64,000 nucleotides of DNA from Streptomyces griseorubiginosus. Its GTDB lineage: Bacteria; Actinomycetota; Actinomycetes; Streptomycetales; Streptomycetaceae. Numbering within the stretch: the first letter of the stretch is position 1; each line of letters opens with the position of its first letter. The DNA lies in NCBI RefSeq assembly GCF_001514195.1, contig NZ_KQ948741.1, positions 258,905-322,904 on the forward strand. Reading direction: 5' to 3'. Positions 50,534-59,133 of this stretch are shown piece after piece. The notes under the pieces were generated by a model. That model made no database searches. It was not told the DNA's origin and saw nothing but the letters and a program-made list of their open reading frames with translations. The translations under genes were made by a program, and so were the position numbers.

Positions 50534-51810
50534 TGCTCTCCGTCGTGATCGTCGGCGGGCTGCACGCCGACGCCCGCAAGGCCACCGTGGAACGGCTCCT
50601 CGCCGACGTGCCGGGCAGTGTCGTCCTCCACCACGACCTGGCGACGGCCGCGGACGGCACGGTCGTACGGACGATCCGCGACGCCGGCGGCATCCTCTCC
50701 GCCGGCGAGACGCCCCTGGTCAACGACTGTGCCTGCTGCGCGCTGCGGGAGGACCTGGTCCCGGAGCTGCGCCGCCTCGACGCGGCAGGGACGCTCCGCC
50801 TCGCCGTCGTCGAACTGTGGGACTCCGTCGAGCCCAAGGCGATGGCCGAGGTGGTCGCGGCCGGCGGCCTCACCGTCACCGGCGTGATCACCGCGGTCGA
50901 CCCGGCGCTCGTGCTGCCGTACCTCGGCAACGGCGACGACCTCGCCGACCGCGGCCTCGCCGCCGCGGCCACCGACCAGCGCACGGTCGCCGACACCTTC
51001 GCCCGCCAGCTGGAGTACGCCCCCGTCCTCGCCGTCCTCGACTCCCCGGAGGCCGACGAGGAGGACCGGGAACTCCTCGCCCAACTCCACCCGACAGCCC
51101 ACCAGGTCGCGATCGGCACCGGCCGTCCCACGACCACCGACCACTCGACACGGCTCACGGATCCTTCGGTCCCAGACCACGCGACGCGGCTGACGGATTC
51201 CACCCCCACCGACCACCCCGTACGACCCACCGACGCCTCCGGCACCCTCTACCCCGTACGGCCCTCCCCGCGTTCGGCGCTCGCCCGGGCCGCCCTCGCC
51301 GGCTTCGACGTGGAGTCCGCCGCCGCGGCCCAGCACCCCGCGTGTGCCCGGCTGCCCGCCGAGGCCGATGCGCACGGGGTGTCCACGCTGGTGTGGCACC
51401 GGTGCCGGCCCTTCCACCCCGAGCGGCTCTACGAGGCACTGGAGGACATCACCTGCGCGGCCGCCCGCAGCCGGGGCCGGTTCTGGCTCGCCGACAAGCC
51501 GGACGTGCTGCTGCACTGGGACGCGGCCGGCGGCGCCCTGTGCGTGGAGAGCGTCGGCCCCTGGCTCGCCTCCTTGCCGGACGCGGCCTGGGACATGGTC
51601 CCGCCGGTGCGCCGGGCGGCCGCCGCCCTCGACTGGCACCCCGAGCACGGCGACTGCTGCCAGCACCTCGTCTTCACCTCGCCCGGACTCGACCGCGACG
51701 GACTCGAACGGCTCCTGGAGTCCTGCCTGTTGACCGACGCCGAGTACGCCGCGGGCCGCGACGCCTGGAAACGGCTCCCGCCCGCCTTCGACACCCTCCT
51801 GGAGGTCTGA
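50533..51810 (+). CDS. COG0523/CobW-family protein with a degenerate P-loop
   Basis: 425-residue COG0523 protein. The family metal motif is present as NDCACCALREDL (CxCC, about 70-81) and the C-terminal CobW_C domain is clear (ALEDITCAAARSRGRFWLADKPD; CCQHLVFTSPGLD). The N-terminal loop reads IVGGLHADARKATVERLL where a normal family member has GxxGxGKT, so canonical GTP binding is doubtful. A linker with TDHSTRLTD-type repeats lies at about 195-235. Members beside zinc-free ribosomal genes are thought to help allocate zinc. It is in a tight operon with L31B upstream and S18 seven nt downstream. Confidence 0.88.
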   Translation: MLSVVIVGGLHADARKATVERLLADVPGSVVLHHDLATAADGTVVRTIRDAGGILSAGETPLVNDCACCALREDLVPELRRLDAAGTLRLAVVELWDSVEPKAMAEVVAAGGLTVTGVITAVDPALVLPYLGNGDDLADRGLAAAATDQRTVADTFARQLEYAPVLAVLDSPEADEEDRELLAQLHPTAHQVAIGTGRPTTTDHSTRLTDPSVPDHATRLTDSTPTDHPVRPTDASGTLYPVRPSPRSALARAALAGFDVESAAAAQHPACARLPAEADAHGVSTLVWHRCRPFHPERLYEALEDITCAAARSRGRFWLADKPDVLLHWDAAGGALCVESVGPWLASLPDAAWDMVPPVRRAAAALDWHPEHGDCCQHLVFTSPGLDRDGLERLLESCLLTDAEYAAGRDAWKRLPPAFDTLLEV

Positions 51811-51816
51811 ACCCCC

Positions 51817-52059
51817 ATGCCGCCCCGCAAGCTCGACCGCAAGCCCGCCAAGAACCGCCCCAACCCGCTGGACGTGGCCGGTATCACCTACATCGACTAC
51901 AAGGACACCGACCTGCTGCGGAAGTTCATCTCCGACCGCGGCAAGATCCGCAGCCGCCGGGTCACCCGGGTGACCGCCCAGCAGCAGCGGCTGCTCGCCC
52001 GCGCGATCAAGAACGCCCGGGAGATGGCGCTGCTGCCGTACGGTGCCGGCCCCCGCTGA
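51817..52059 (+). CDS. rpsR2: 30S ribosomal protein S18, zinc-free paralogue
   Basis: 80-residue S18 ([49 protein letters not shown]). Last gene of the zinc-starvation operon, seven nt after the COG0523 stop. It has none of the cysteines of zinc-binding S18. Confidence 0.95.
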   Translation: MPPRKLDRKPAKNRPNPLDVAGITYIDYKDTDLLRKFISDRGKIRSRRVTRVTAQQQRLLARAIKNAREMALLPYGAGPR

Positions 52060-52374
52060 CCCCGTCACCCTCCTGCGTCCCGCCCGCCCGTCTGCCGGCG
52101 CAGTGGCAGATGCAAGCCGACAGGTCCGTGACCCGGAACGTGGAACACCGGTGGGCCCGAATGCGTCTCATCCTGTGCACGAGGCATGCGAGCAGGGTCC
52201 CGGGGCACACGCGGGAACATATCGAGGGCCCCACACGTCACATCTGTAACCGCAGGAACACCCCTCGTGCACGTGCATCTGCTCATGCATCTGCACGTGA
52301 ACAGAGCTATGATCCGGACCAGTTGACCGCTGCATCACTGGCCACATGGCCACCGCACCACCGGGGAGCGACCT
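52060..52374. promoter_or_regulatory. DUF397 promoter region with GTGCAGATGCA-type boxes
   Basis: No gene seen. TGCATCTGCTC (52274-52284) and TGCATCTGCAC (52286-52296) form a direct repeat 12 bp apart and are the reverse complement of boxes at 53309-53332. GCAGATGCAAG also occurs at about 52105. TATGAT (52308-52313) is a good -10 candidate 62 nt before the DUF397 start. Confidence 0.65.
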
Positions 52375-52617
52375 GTGGACCTCGACGTGTACAACGGCAT
52401 GGCGGCCACGCATCTCCGTGATGTGGCCTGGCAGAAGAGTCGGCACAGCAACTCGCAGGGTTCCTGCGTGGAGTTCGCGCGCCTGCCCGACGGCGGTGTC
52501 GCGGTCCGCAACTCCCGCTTCCCCGACGGTCCCGCGCTCGTCTACACGCGCGCGGAGATCGAGGCGATGCTCCTGGGCATCAAGGACGGCGAGTTCGACC
52601 ACCTGATAGCGGGCTGA
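52375..52617 (+). CDS. DUF397 protein (WhiJ-associated)
   Basis: 80-residue DUF397 protein: AWQKSRHSNSQGSCVEFARLPDGGVAVRNSRFPDGPALVYTRAEIEAML is the family signature. GTG 52375 is preceded by GGGGAG. Such small proteins pair with XRE-DUF5753 (WhiJ/AbaA-type) regulators, and one lies 930 nt downstream; in WhiJ-type systems the small protein is thought to counter the regulator. Confidence 0.93.
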   Translation: MDLDVYNGMAATHLRDVAWQKSRHSNSQGSCVEFARLPDGGVAVRNSRFPDGPALVYTRAEIEAMLLGIKDGEFDHLIAG

Positions 52618-52718
52618 TCCCCGGCCGTCCACGGGCGACCGGGGATGGCCGGGAGTGATCGGTCGAACGCTTCACGTAACGCGCGTAGAACCGTGGCGTC
52701 GCAAAACGCCGCGGCGGG

Positions 52719-53237
52719 TCAGTCGTTCGTGCCCTGGGGGCCGGTCGCCGGCTGGAGCCGGAACAGGGCCCAGACCACCTTGCCGCTCAGCGTCCCGGAC
52801 ATCGGGTGCCAGCCCCAGCTGTCGCTGAAGGAGTCGACCAGGAACAGCCCGCGTCCCGACTCCGCGGAGAAGTCCTCGGAGTCGCGCGCGACCGGACTGT
52901 CCTGGCTGGGGTCGCGCACCGCGCACACCAGCCGCCCGGTCCAGCGCATCAGGTGCAGCCGCACCGGCGGGTTGTGCTCGCCCGCGCTCACACTGCCGGC
53001 CGGCATCGCGTGCCGCAGCGCGTTGGTGACGAGTTCGGACACCACCAGGCAGACGTCGTCGAAGCGGTCGCCCAGGTCCCACTGGTCCAGCGTTCTGCGG
53101 GTGAACCTCCGCGCGTCACCGACCGCTTCGTAGCGGGCGGGAAGAGAACAGGAGGCGGCGTCGGACACGGCCGCGGGATCCAGCGGCGGAAGGCCCTGCC
53201 GTAACGGCTCGAGCATGGTCGATCCATTCGTCCCCAT
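52719..53237 (-). CDS. RsbW/AbaA-like HATPase regulator
   Basis: 172-residue GHKL ATPase (HATPase_c_2), start ATG 53237. The N-box is intact (CLVVSELVTNALRHA) and the G boxes AVRDPSQDSPV and SGRGLFLVDSFSDSWGWHP are recognisable. Single-domain ATPases of this type accompany DUF397 and XRE-DUF5753 genes in Streptomyces. It converges on DUF397 and diverges from the XRE gene, sharing the box-containing spacer with the latter. Confidence 0.9.
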   Translation of the reverse strand: MGTNGSTMLEPLRQGLPPLDPAAVSDAASCSLPARYEAVGDARRFTRRTLDQWDLGDRFDDVCLVVSELVTNALRHAMPAGSVSAGEHNPPVRLHLMRWTGRLVCAVRDPSQDSPVARDSEDFSAESGRGLFLVDSFSDSWGWHPMSGTLSGKVVWALFRLQPATGPQGTND

Positions 53238-53308
53238 GCGAGGCACTCCCGGGAATTCGCGGTCGTTGCGATGCAGCGGTTGCGCGGGACCATGGTTTCG
53301 GAAGAGCG

Positions 53309-53332
53309 GTGCAGATGCAAGGTGCAGATGCA
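53309..53332. promoter_or_regulatory. Twin GTGCAGATGCA boxes in the ATPase/XRE spacer
   Basis: GTGCAGATGCA occurs at 53309-53319 and 53322-53332, 13 bp apart, next to CACGTGCAG. The same 11-mer, inverted, precedes DUF397. The 53238-53545 spacer is otherwise gene-free and is AT-richer toward 53380-53500 (promoters). Confidence 0.7.
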
Positions 53333-53545
53333 CGTGCAGCTGACCGAATTGGACCCTCCCGTACCGCTTGTTGGCCATTTTTTCCGCCATCTTCTCTCCC
53401 GTTCCTTGCCTCTTCCTCCTCGCTTCCTGTCCCAGGCCTATGCAGAATCTTTGGCTTCTTGCCATATCTGTAATCGGACGAGTACTGCTCGGAGTGTTTT
53501 AGTGGCAGACTCTGGCCCCTGAAGACGTTGGGGAGGCTGGCGAAC

Positions 53546-54406
53546 GTGAGCGCGGGAGAGCCCGGATCGGTGGTGCGGCGGATGCTGCTCGGCTCGCAAC
53601 TCAGGCGGCTGCGTGAGGCACGGAACATCACGCGCGAAGCGGCGGGTTACTCGATCCGCGCGTCCGAGTCGAAGATCAGCCGGATGGAGTTGGGCCGGGT
53701 GAGCTTCAAAACACGTGACGTGGAAGACCTGTTGACGCTCTACGGCATCACGGACGAGCAGGAGCGCGCCTCGCTGCTGTCCCTCGCCCGCGAGGCCAAC
53801 GTCGCGGGCTGGTGGCACAGTTACTCCGACGTCCTGCCGAGCTGGTTCCCCACCTACGTGGGCCTGGAGGGCGCGGCCTCCCTCATCCGTGCCTACGAGG
53901 TCCAGTTCATCCACGGACTGTTGCAGACCGAGGCGTACGCACGTGCAGTCGTCCGGCGCGGCATGAAGGGCGCCAGCGAGGCGGACGTGGAGAAGCGCGT
54001 GGCGCTGCGTCTGGAGCGGCAGAAGCATCTCGCCGACCCGAACGGTCCCGAGTTCCACGTGGTGCTCGACGAGGCGTCCCTGCGCCGCCCCTACGGCGAC
54101 CGCGCGGTGATGCGGGAGCAGCTCCAGCACCTCATCGACGTCTCGGAACGCCCCAACGTGCGGTTGCAGGTCATGCCGTTCGGCTTCGGCGGCCACTCCG
54201 GCGAGAGCGGTGCGTTCACCATTCTCAGCTTCACCGAGTCCGACCTGACCGACGTGGTCTATCTGGAGCAGCTCACCAGCGCGCTCTACCTCGACAAGCG
54301 CGAGGACGTGACGCAGTACGAGAAGGCGCTCAAGGAGCTCCAGCAGGACAGCCCCGGTCCGGGCGAGAGCCGGGATCTGCTGCGGGGCCTCCTCCAGCTC
54401 TCCTAG
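53546..54406 (+). CDS. XRE-family regulator with DUF5753 (WhiJ-like)
   Basis: 286-residue regulator. The N-terminal helix-turn-helix (LGSQLRRLREARNITREAAGYSIRASESKISRMELGR) precedes a DUF5753 domain (about 95-275; IRAYEVQFIHGLLQTEAYARAV; VLDEASLRRP; HLIDVSERPNVRLQVMPF). GTG 53546 is preferred, with GGGGAGG 9 nt upstream. WhiJ and its paralogues act in developmental control together with DUF397 partners. Likely binds the shared boxes upstream of its own and neighbouring genes (inference). Confidence 0.93.
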   Translation: MSAGEPGSVVRRMLLGSQLRRLREARNITREAAGYSIRASESKISRMELGRVSFKTRDVEDLLTLYGITDEQERASLLSLAREANVAGWWHSYSDVLPSWFPTYVGLEGAASLIRAYEVQFIHGLLQTEAYARAVVRRGMKGASEADVEKRVALRLERQKHLADPNGPEFHVVLDEASLRRPYGDRAVMREQLQHLIDVSERPNVRLQVMPFGFGGHSGESGAFTILSFTESDLTDVVYLEQLTSALYLDKREDVTQYEKALKELQQDSPGPGESRDLLRGLLQLS

Positions 54407-54518
54407 GGTTATCCCCAGAAGGTCGCTCAGCGTGTCCAACTGGGTTGTCCCGCACGTACGATGACGTGTGATCAGACCGTCACGTTGATCGTGTGTCTGC
54501 TAGTGATTTGGGGATCAC

Positions 54519-55979
54519 ATGTCGTCGTACTTCTCCGAACTGGCCCAGCAGTACATCGACGGGGAGTGGCGTCCGGGTACCGGTTCCTGGGACATCATCG
54601 ACTTCAACCCGTATGACAACGAGAAGCTGGCGTCGATCACCATAGCCACGGTCGAAGAGGTCGACGACGCGTACCGGGCCGCCGCCCGCGCGCAGAAGAA
54701 GTGGGCCGCGACCAACCCCTACGCCCGCCGCGCGGTGTTCGAGAAGGCGCTCCGGCTGATCGAGGAGCGCGAGTCCGAGCTCGCCGAGGCGATCATCGCG
54801 GAGCTCGGCGGCACCCGTCTGAAGGCCGGCTTCGAACTGCACCTGGCCAAGGAGTTCCTGCGCGAGGCGGTCAACCTGGCGCTGCGCCCCGAGGGCCGGA
54901 TCATCCCCTCGCCGGTGGACGGCAAGGAGAACCGCGTCTACCGCGTCCCGGTCGGTGTCGTGGGCGTGATCAGCCCCTTCAACTTCCCCTTCCTGCTGTC
55001 GATCAAGTCGGTCGCCCCAGCCCTCGCGCTCGGCAACGCCGTCGTGCTCAAGCCGCACCAGGACACCCCGATCGTCGGCGGCTCCCTGGTCGCGAAGATC
55101 TTCGAGGACGCCGGCCTGCCCGGCGGTCTGCTCAACGTCGTCATCACCGACATCGCGGAGATCGGCGACGCCTTCCTGGAGCACCCCGTCCCGAAGGTGA
55201 TCTCCTTCACCGGCTCCGACAAGGTCGGCCGCCATGTGGCCACCGTCTGCGCCTCGCATTTCAAGCGCTCGGTCCTCGAACTCGGCGGCAACAGCGCCCT
55301 GGTGGTGCTCGACGACGCCGACGTCGACTACGCGGTCGACGCCGCCGTCTTCAGCCGCTACGTCCACCAGGGCCAGGTCTGCATGGCCGCCAACCGCGTC
55401 CTGGTGGACCGCTCGGTCGCCGAGGAGTTCACCGAGAAGTTCGTCGCCAAGGTGCGGAGCCTGAGGACCGGCGACCCGCGCGACCCGGAGACCGTCATCG
55501 GCCCGCTTATCAACTCCCGCCAGGCGGACGCCGTGTCGTCCGCCGTCGAGCAGGCGCTCGCCGACGGCGCGACGGCTCTGGTGCACGGCCGCACCACGGA
55601 CAACCTGGTCGAGCCCTCGGTCCTGACCGACCTGCCCGCCAACTCGCCGCTCCTCAAGCAGGAGCTCTTCGGCCCGGTCGCCCTCCTCGTCCCCTTCGAC
55701 GGCGAGGAGGAGGCCGTCCGCCTGGTCAACGACACCCCCTACGGTCTCAGCGGCGCGGTCCACACGGCGGACATCGAGCGCGGGGTCGCCTTCGCCAAGC
55801 GGATCGACACCGGCATGTTCCACGTCAACGACGGCACCGTCCACGACGAGCCGATCGTCCCCTTCGGCGGCGAGAAGCACTCCGGCATCGGCCGCCTCAA
55901 CGGCGACACCATGCTGGACTCCTTCACCACCACCAAGTGGATCTCGGTCCAGCACGGCCGCAGCGGCTTCCCGTTCTGA
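54519..55979 (+). CDS. NAD(P)-dependent aldehyde dehydrogenase
   Basis: 486-residue ALDH, closest in pattern to benzaldehyde/vanillin-type dehydrogenases. Catalytic Cys288 is in HQGQVCMAANR, the general base Glu254 in LELGGNS, and GVISPFNFPFLLS and GSDKVGRH mark the cofactor site. It oxidises an aldehyde to the acid; the substrate is not evident. ATG 54519 follows GGGGATCAC. The gene is monocistronic, with 113 nt after the XRE gene. Confidence 0.93.
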   Translation: MSSYFSELAQQYIDGEWRPGTGSWDIIDFNPYDNEKLASITIATVEEVDDAYRAAARAQKKWAATNPYARRAVFEKALRLIEERESELAEAIIAELGGTRLKAGFELHLAKEFLREAVNLALRPEGRIIPSPVDGKENRVYRVPVGVVGVISPFNFPFLLSIKSVAPALALGNAVVLKPHQDTPIVGGSLVAKIFEDAGLPGGLLNVVITDIAEIGDAFLEHPVPKVISFTGSDKVGRHVATVCASHFKRSVLELGGNSALVVLDDADVDYAVDAAVFSRYVHQGQVCMAANRVLVDRSVAEEFTEKFVAKVRSLRTGDPRDPETVIGPLINSRQADAVSSAVEQALADGATALVHGRTTDNLVEPSVLTDLPANSPLLKQELFGPVALLVPFDGEEEAVRLVNDTPYGLSGAVHTADIERGVAFAKRIDTGMFHVNDGTVHDEPIVPFGGEKHSGIGRLNGDTMLDSFTTTKWISVQHGRSGFPF

Positions 55980-56107
55980 CCGTCGGTCATTCAGGTGGAC
56001 GACTGCATCCGCGCGGCCCTCTAGGACCGAACCTGTCCTAGAGGGCCCGTAGCGTCATCGGTGTCAGGGGGAAGCCCCCGGCTCCACGAAGGCGAAAGGC
56101 AGCGGTC

Positions 56108-56644
56108 ATGGTCACTCACGTTCCCGCGGAAGAGTACGGCGACGAGCGCGGAGCGCTCCTGGCGTTCCTGGAGGAGCAGCGCGGCGGGATCCGGCGCGCG
56201 GTGCTCGGTCTGACCGACGAGCAGGCGTCGAGCAGGCCCAGCGCGAGCGAGCTCAGCCTCGCCGGGCTGGTCAAGCATGCCGCCGAGGTCGAGCAGAGCT
56301 GGATCGCCCGGGCCAGGGGCGAGGAGCCGGCCGTGCAGCGGGACCCGTCGAACTGGCACGAGTGCTTCGCCCTGGTCGGTGACGAGACGGTGGCCTCGCA
56401 GCTGGCCTACTGGGAGAAGGTCGCTGCCGCGACGGAGGAGTTCGCCCGCTCGGTGCCGAGCCTCGACGACACCTTCGCGCTGCCGGACCAGCCCTGGTTC
56501 CCGCCGGAGGGCCGGGTCTCCGTGCGCTGGGTGCTCCTGCACCTGATCCGCGAGACGGCCCGGCACGCCGGCCACGCCGACATCATCCGGGAGTCCCTCG
56601 ACGGCAAGACGGCGTTCGAGTTGGTGGCCCTCTCCCAGGAGTAG
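56108..56644 (+). CDS. DinB/DUF664-family protein
   Basis: 178-residue four-helix DinB-like protein (DUF664). The metal-binding histidines appear in LVKHAAEVEQSW and HLIRETARHAGHADIIRESLDG. Relatives include thiol-dependent transferases using mycothiol, so a mycothiol S-transferase role is possible but unproven. Start ATG 56108 after GAAAGGCAGCGGTC. It lies 42 nt before the padR gene, same strand. Confidence 0.9.
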   Translation: MVTHVPAEEYGDERGALLAFLEEQRGGIRRAVLGLTDEQASSRPSASELSLAGLVKHAAEVEQSWIARARGEEPAVQRDPSNWHECFALVGDETVASQLAYWEKVAAATEEFARSVPSLDDTFALPDQPWFPPEGRVSVRWVLLHLIRETARHAGHADIIRESLDGKTAFELVALSQE

Positions 56645-56686
56645 CCGGCGGCGTTCGGCCAGGCGTGAGGCCATAACCTGGACCGC

Positions 56687-57328
56687 ATGTCAGCGATCCG
56701 TCTTCTCGTGCTCGGCGCCGTGCGCCAGCACGGGCGGGCCCATGGCTACCAGGTGCGCAACGACCTGGAGTACTGGGGCGCGCACGAGTGGTCCAACGCC
56801 AAGCCCGGCTCGATCTACCACGCCCTGAAGCAGATGGCGAAGCAGGGACTGCTGCACGCGCACGAGATCGCACCTTCCACGGCCGGCGGCCCGCCGCGCA
56901 CCGAGTACGAGATCACGGACCCGGGCACCGAGGAGTTCCTGCGGCTGGTGCGCGAGGCGCTGACCTCCTACGACCAGAAGATGGACATCAAGTCCGCGGC
57001 CATCGGTTTCATGGTCGACCTGCCGCGCGCGGAGGCGGTCTCGCTGCTCAAGGAGCGCGTGCGGCGCATCGACGAGTGGCGTGCCGCGGTCACCGAGCAC
57101 TACGTGCCCGAGGCCGGCCCCGAGCAGCTCGGTCACATCGGCGAGATCATGAACCTCTGGATCCACACCGCCGACGCCGAGGGGGAGTGGACCCAGGGGC
57201 TCATCGCCCGGATCGAGGGCGGGGCGTACACCTTCGCCGGGGAGGGTGAACCGTTCGTGGGCGTCCTCTCCGAGGGGGAGGAGAACCCGTACGCGACGGG
57301 GGAGCGGCACCCCGAGGACGCCCATTAA
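56687..57328 (+). CDS. PadR-family transcriptional repressor
   Basis: 213-residue PadR regulator. The winged helix (RLLVLGAVRQHGRAHGYQVRNDLEYW; SIYHALKQMAKQGLL; TEYEITDPGTEEFLRLV) is followed by a helical dimerisation domain (about 95-180). It lies directly upstream of a DrrAB-type ABC transporter. Its own stop codon overlaps the first of two TAGTCAAGTTTGACTA operators flanking the transporter promoter, the usual layout for a local drug-responsive repressor. Confidence 0.94.
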   Translation: MSAIRLLVLGAVRQHGRAHGYQVRNDLEYWGAHEWSNAKPGSIYHALKQMAKQGLLHAHEIAPSTAGGPPRTEYEITDPGTEEFLRLVREALTSYDQKMDIKSAAIGFMVDLPRAEAVSLLKERVRRIDEWRAAVTEHYVPEAGPEQLGHIGEIMNLWIHTADAEGEWTQGLIARIEGGAYTFAGEGEPFVGVLSEGEENPYATGERHPEDAH

Positions 57329-57387
57329 TCAAGTTTGACTAGAACAGACGGCGGCGTTACTTTGGCTATGTAGTCAAGTTTGACTAC
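57326..57387 (+). promoter_or_regulatory. PadR-type operator pair and promoter of the ABC operon
   Basis: TAATCAAGTTTGACTA (57326-57341) and GTAGTCAAGTTTGACTAC (57370-57387, perfect 8-bp arms) bracket a promoter. The -35 TTGACT (57335-57340) lies within the first operator; the -10 TACTTT (57358-57363) follows after a 17-bp spacer. The second operator covers the start-site region. The ABC gene begins 24 nt later behind GGAGGGAG. Confidence 0.9.
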
Positions 57388-57410
57388 AGGCTGATTCCGG
57401 AGGGAGCCCG

Positions 57411-58364
57411 ATGACCGACGCGATCGTCACGGAAGGCCTGCGCAAGCGCTACGGCGACAAGGACGCCCTGGACGGGCTCGACCTGAGGGTCGCCCGCGGC
57501 AGCGTCCACGCCGTGCTCGGCCCGAACGGCGCCGGCAAGACGACCCTGGTCCGCGTCCTGTCCACGCTGCTGCGCCCGGACGGCGGCCGCGCCGAGGTGG
57601 CGGGCCGTGACGTGGCGCGCGAGGCCTACGAGGTACGGCTGCGCATCGGCCTGCTCGGCCAGCACGCGGCCCTGGACGAGGAGCTCGACGGACGCCAGAA
57701 CCTGGAGATGTTCGGCCGCCTCTACCACCTGGGCGCCCGCCCCGCGCGCGTGCGTGCCGACGAGCTCCTGGAGCGCTTCGGCCTCGCCGGCACCGGCCGC
57801 AAGCCGGTCCGTGCCTACAGCGGCGGCATGCGGCGCCGACTGGACCTCGCCGCCTCCCTGATCCGCGACCCGGAGGTGCTCTTCCTGGACGAACCCACGA
57901 CCGGCCTCGACCCCCGCGGCCGCGCCGAGGTGTGGGCCGCGGTCCGCTCGCTGGCGGGCGCGGGTACGACGGTCCTGCTGACCACCCAGTACCTGGAGGA
58001 GGCGGACCAGCTCGCCGACCGCATCTGCCTCGTCGACGGCGGCCGGGTGGTCGCCGACGGCACGGCGGACGAACTGAAGGCGCGCACCGGCGGCGACCGC
58101 ATCGACGTCGTGCTGCGTGACGCCGGTCAACTCGGGGCGGCCGTAGCCCTGTTGCCGCTCGACGCGGCCACGGTGTCCGTCGACACCGACCGCCGGCTGC
58201 TCAGTGCCCCGGTCACCGACCGGATGGCGGCGCTCTCCGGTGTCGTACGGGCTCTGGAGGCGGCCGGGCTCGAGGCGGAGGACGTGGTCCTGCGCCGGCC
58301 CACGCTGGACGAGGTGTTCCTGCATCTCACCGATGACGGCCGACGAGTGAAGGAGGCCGCGTGA
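57411..58364 (+). CDS. ABC exporter ATP-binding protein (DrrA family)
   Basis: 317-residue ATPase. Walker A is [10 protein letters not shown]-loop [13 protein letters not shown], signature [12 protein letters not shown], Walker [14 protein letters not shown] and H-loop [15 protein letters not shown]. The C-terminal DrrA-type extension ends in [12 protein letters not shown]. Works with the overlapping permease to export a drug or lipid-like substrate. ATG 57411 behind GGAGGGAG. Confidence 0.95.
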   Translation: MTDAIVTEGLRKRYGDKDALDGLDLRVARGSVHAVLGPNGAGKTTLVRVLSTLLRPDGGRAEVAGRDVAREAYEVRLRIGLLGQHAALDEELDGRQNLEMFGRLYHLGARPARVRADELLERFGLAGTGRKPVRAYSGGMRRRLDLAASLIRDPEVLFLDEPTTGLDPRGRAEVWAAVRSLAGAGTTVLLTTQYLEEADQLADRICLVDGGRVVADGTADELKARTGGDRIDVVLRDAGQLGAAVALLPLDAATVSVDTDRRLLSAPVTDRMAALSGVVRALEAAGLEAEDVVLRRPTLDEVFLHLTDDGRRVKEAA

Positions 58365-59125
58365 GCGCGGCGTACGCACTGACCGATTCCTGGACCATGA
58401 CCCGGCGCGAACTCGCCCACTGGGCGCGGCAGCCGGTGCGGGTCGTGGTCGGGCTGGTCTTCCCCGTGATGCTGCTGGTGATGTTCGGCTACCTCGTCGG
58501 CGGGGGCCGGGGTGTGCGGGGGGAGTACGTCGACTACCTGGTGCCCGGGATGCTGGCGCTGACCATGGCGTTCGGGCTGGAGGCGACCATGATCGCCGTC
58601 ACCCGGGACCTCGACAAGGGGGTGATCGACCGTTTCCGGTCCATGCCGATGGCCAACGGCGCTGTCCTGGTGGGGCGTTCGGCCGCCGACATGCTCCAGT
58701 CCGCGCTGAGCCTGGCCGTGATGATCGCCGTCGGACACGCGATCGGCTGGCGCACCCACGGCGGCGTGGCCGGACTCCTCGCGGCGGTGGGCCTGTTGCT
58801 GCTCTTCCGGTTCGCGATGCTGTGGATCGGCATCCACCTGGCCATGGTCGCCGGGAAACCGGAGATGGTGCAGGCCGTGCAGATCCTCGTCTGGCCGGTC
58901 GGTTTCCTGTCCAACGCCTTCGCGACCCCCGACTCCATGCCCGGCTGGCTGGGCACGGCCGTCGCCTGGAACCCCCTCTCCCACACGGCGACAGCCGTCC
59001 GTGACCTGGCGGGCGCCCCCGGCGGCGAACCGGGCCATGTATGGGCTGCGGCCGTCTGGCCGCTGGCCCTCCTGACGGTCTTCTTCCCCCTGGCCGTCAG
59101 GAGGTTCGCCCGCCTGAGTCGCTAG
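58361..59125 (+). CDS. ABC-2 type exporter permease (DrrB family)
   Basis: 254-residue membrane protein with six hydrophobic segments. ABC-2 features include [49 protein letters not shown] and the C-terminal [25 protein letters not shown] 58361 overlaps the ATPase stop (GTGA). Completes the PadR-controlled exporter. Ends 8 nt from the convergent glutamate decarboxylase gene. Confidence 0.94.
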   Translation: MSAAYALTDSWTMTRRELAHWARQPVRVVVGLVFPVMLLVMFGYLVGGGRGVRGEYVDYLVPGMLALTMAFGLEATMIAVTRDLDKGVIDRFRSMPMANGAVLVGRSAADMLQSALSLAVMIAVGHAIGWRTHGGVAGLLAAVGLLLLFRFAMLWIGIHLAMVAGKPEMVQAVQILVWPVGFLSNAFATPDSMPGWLGTAVAWNPLSHTATAVRDLAGAPGGEPGHVWAAAVWPLALLTVFFPLAVRRFARLSR

Positions 59126-59133
59126 GTCCGGCC

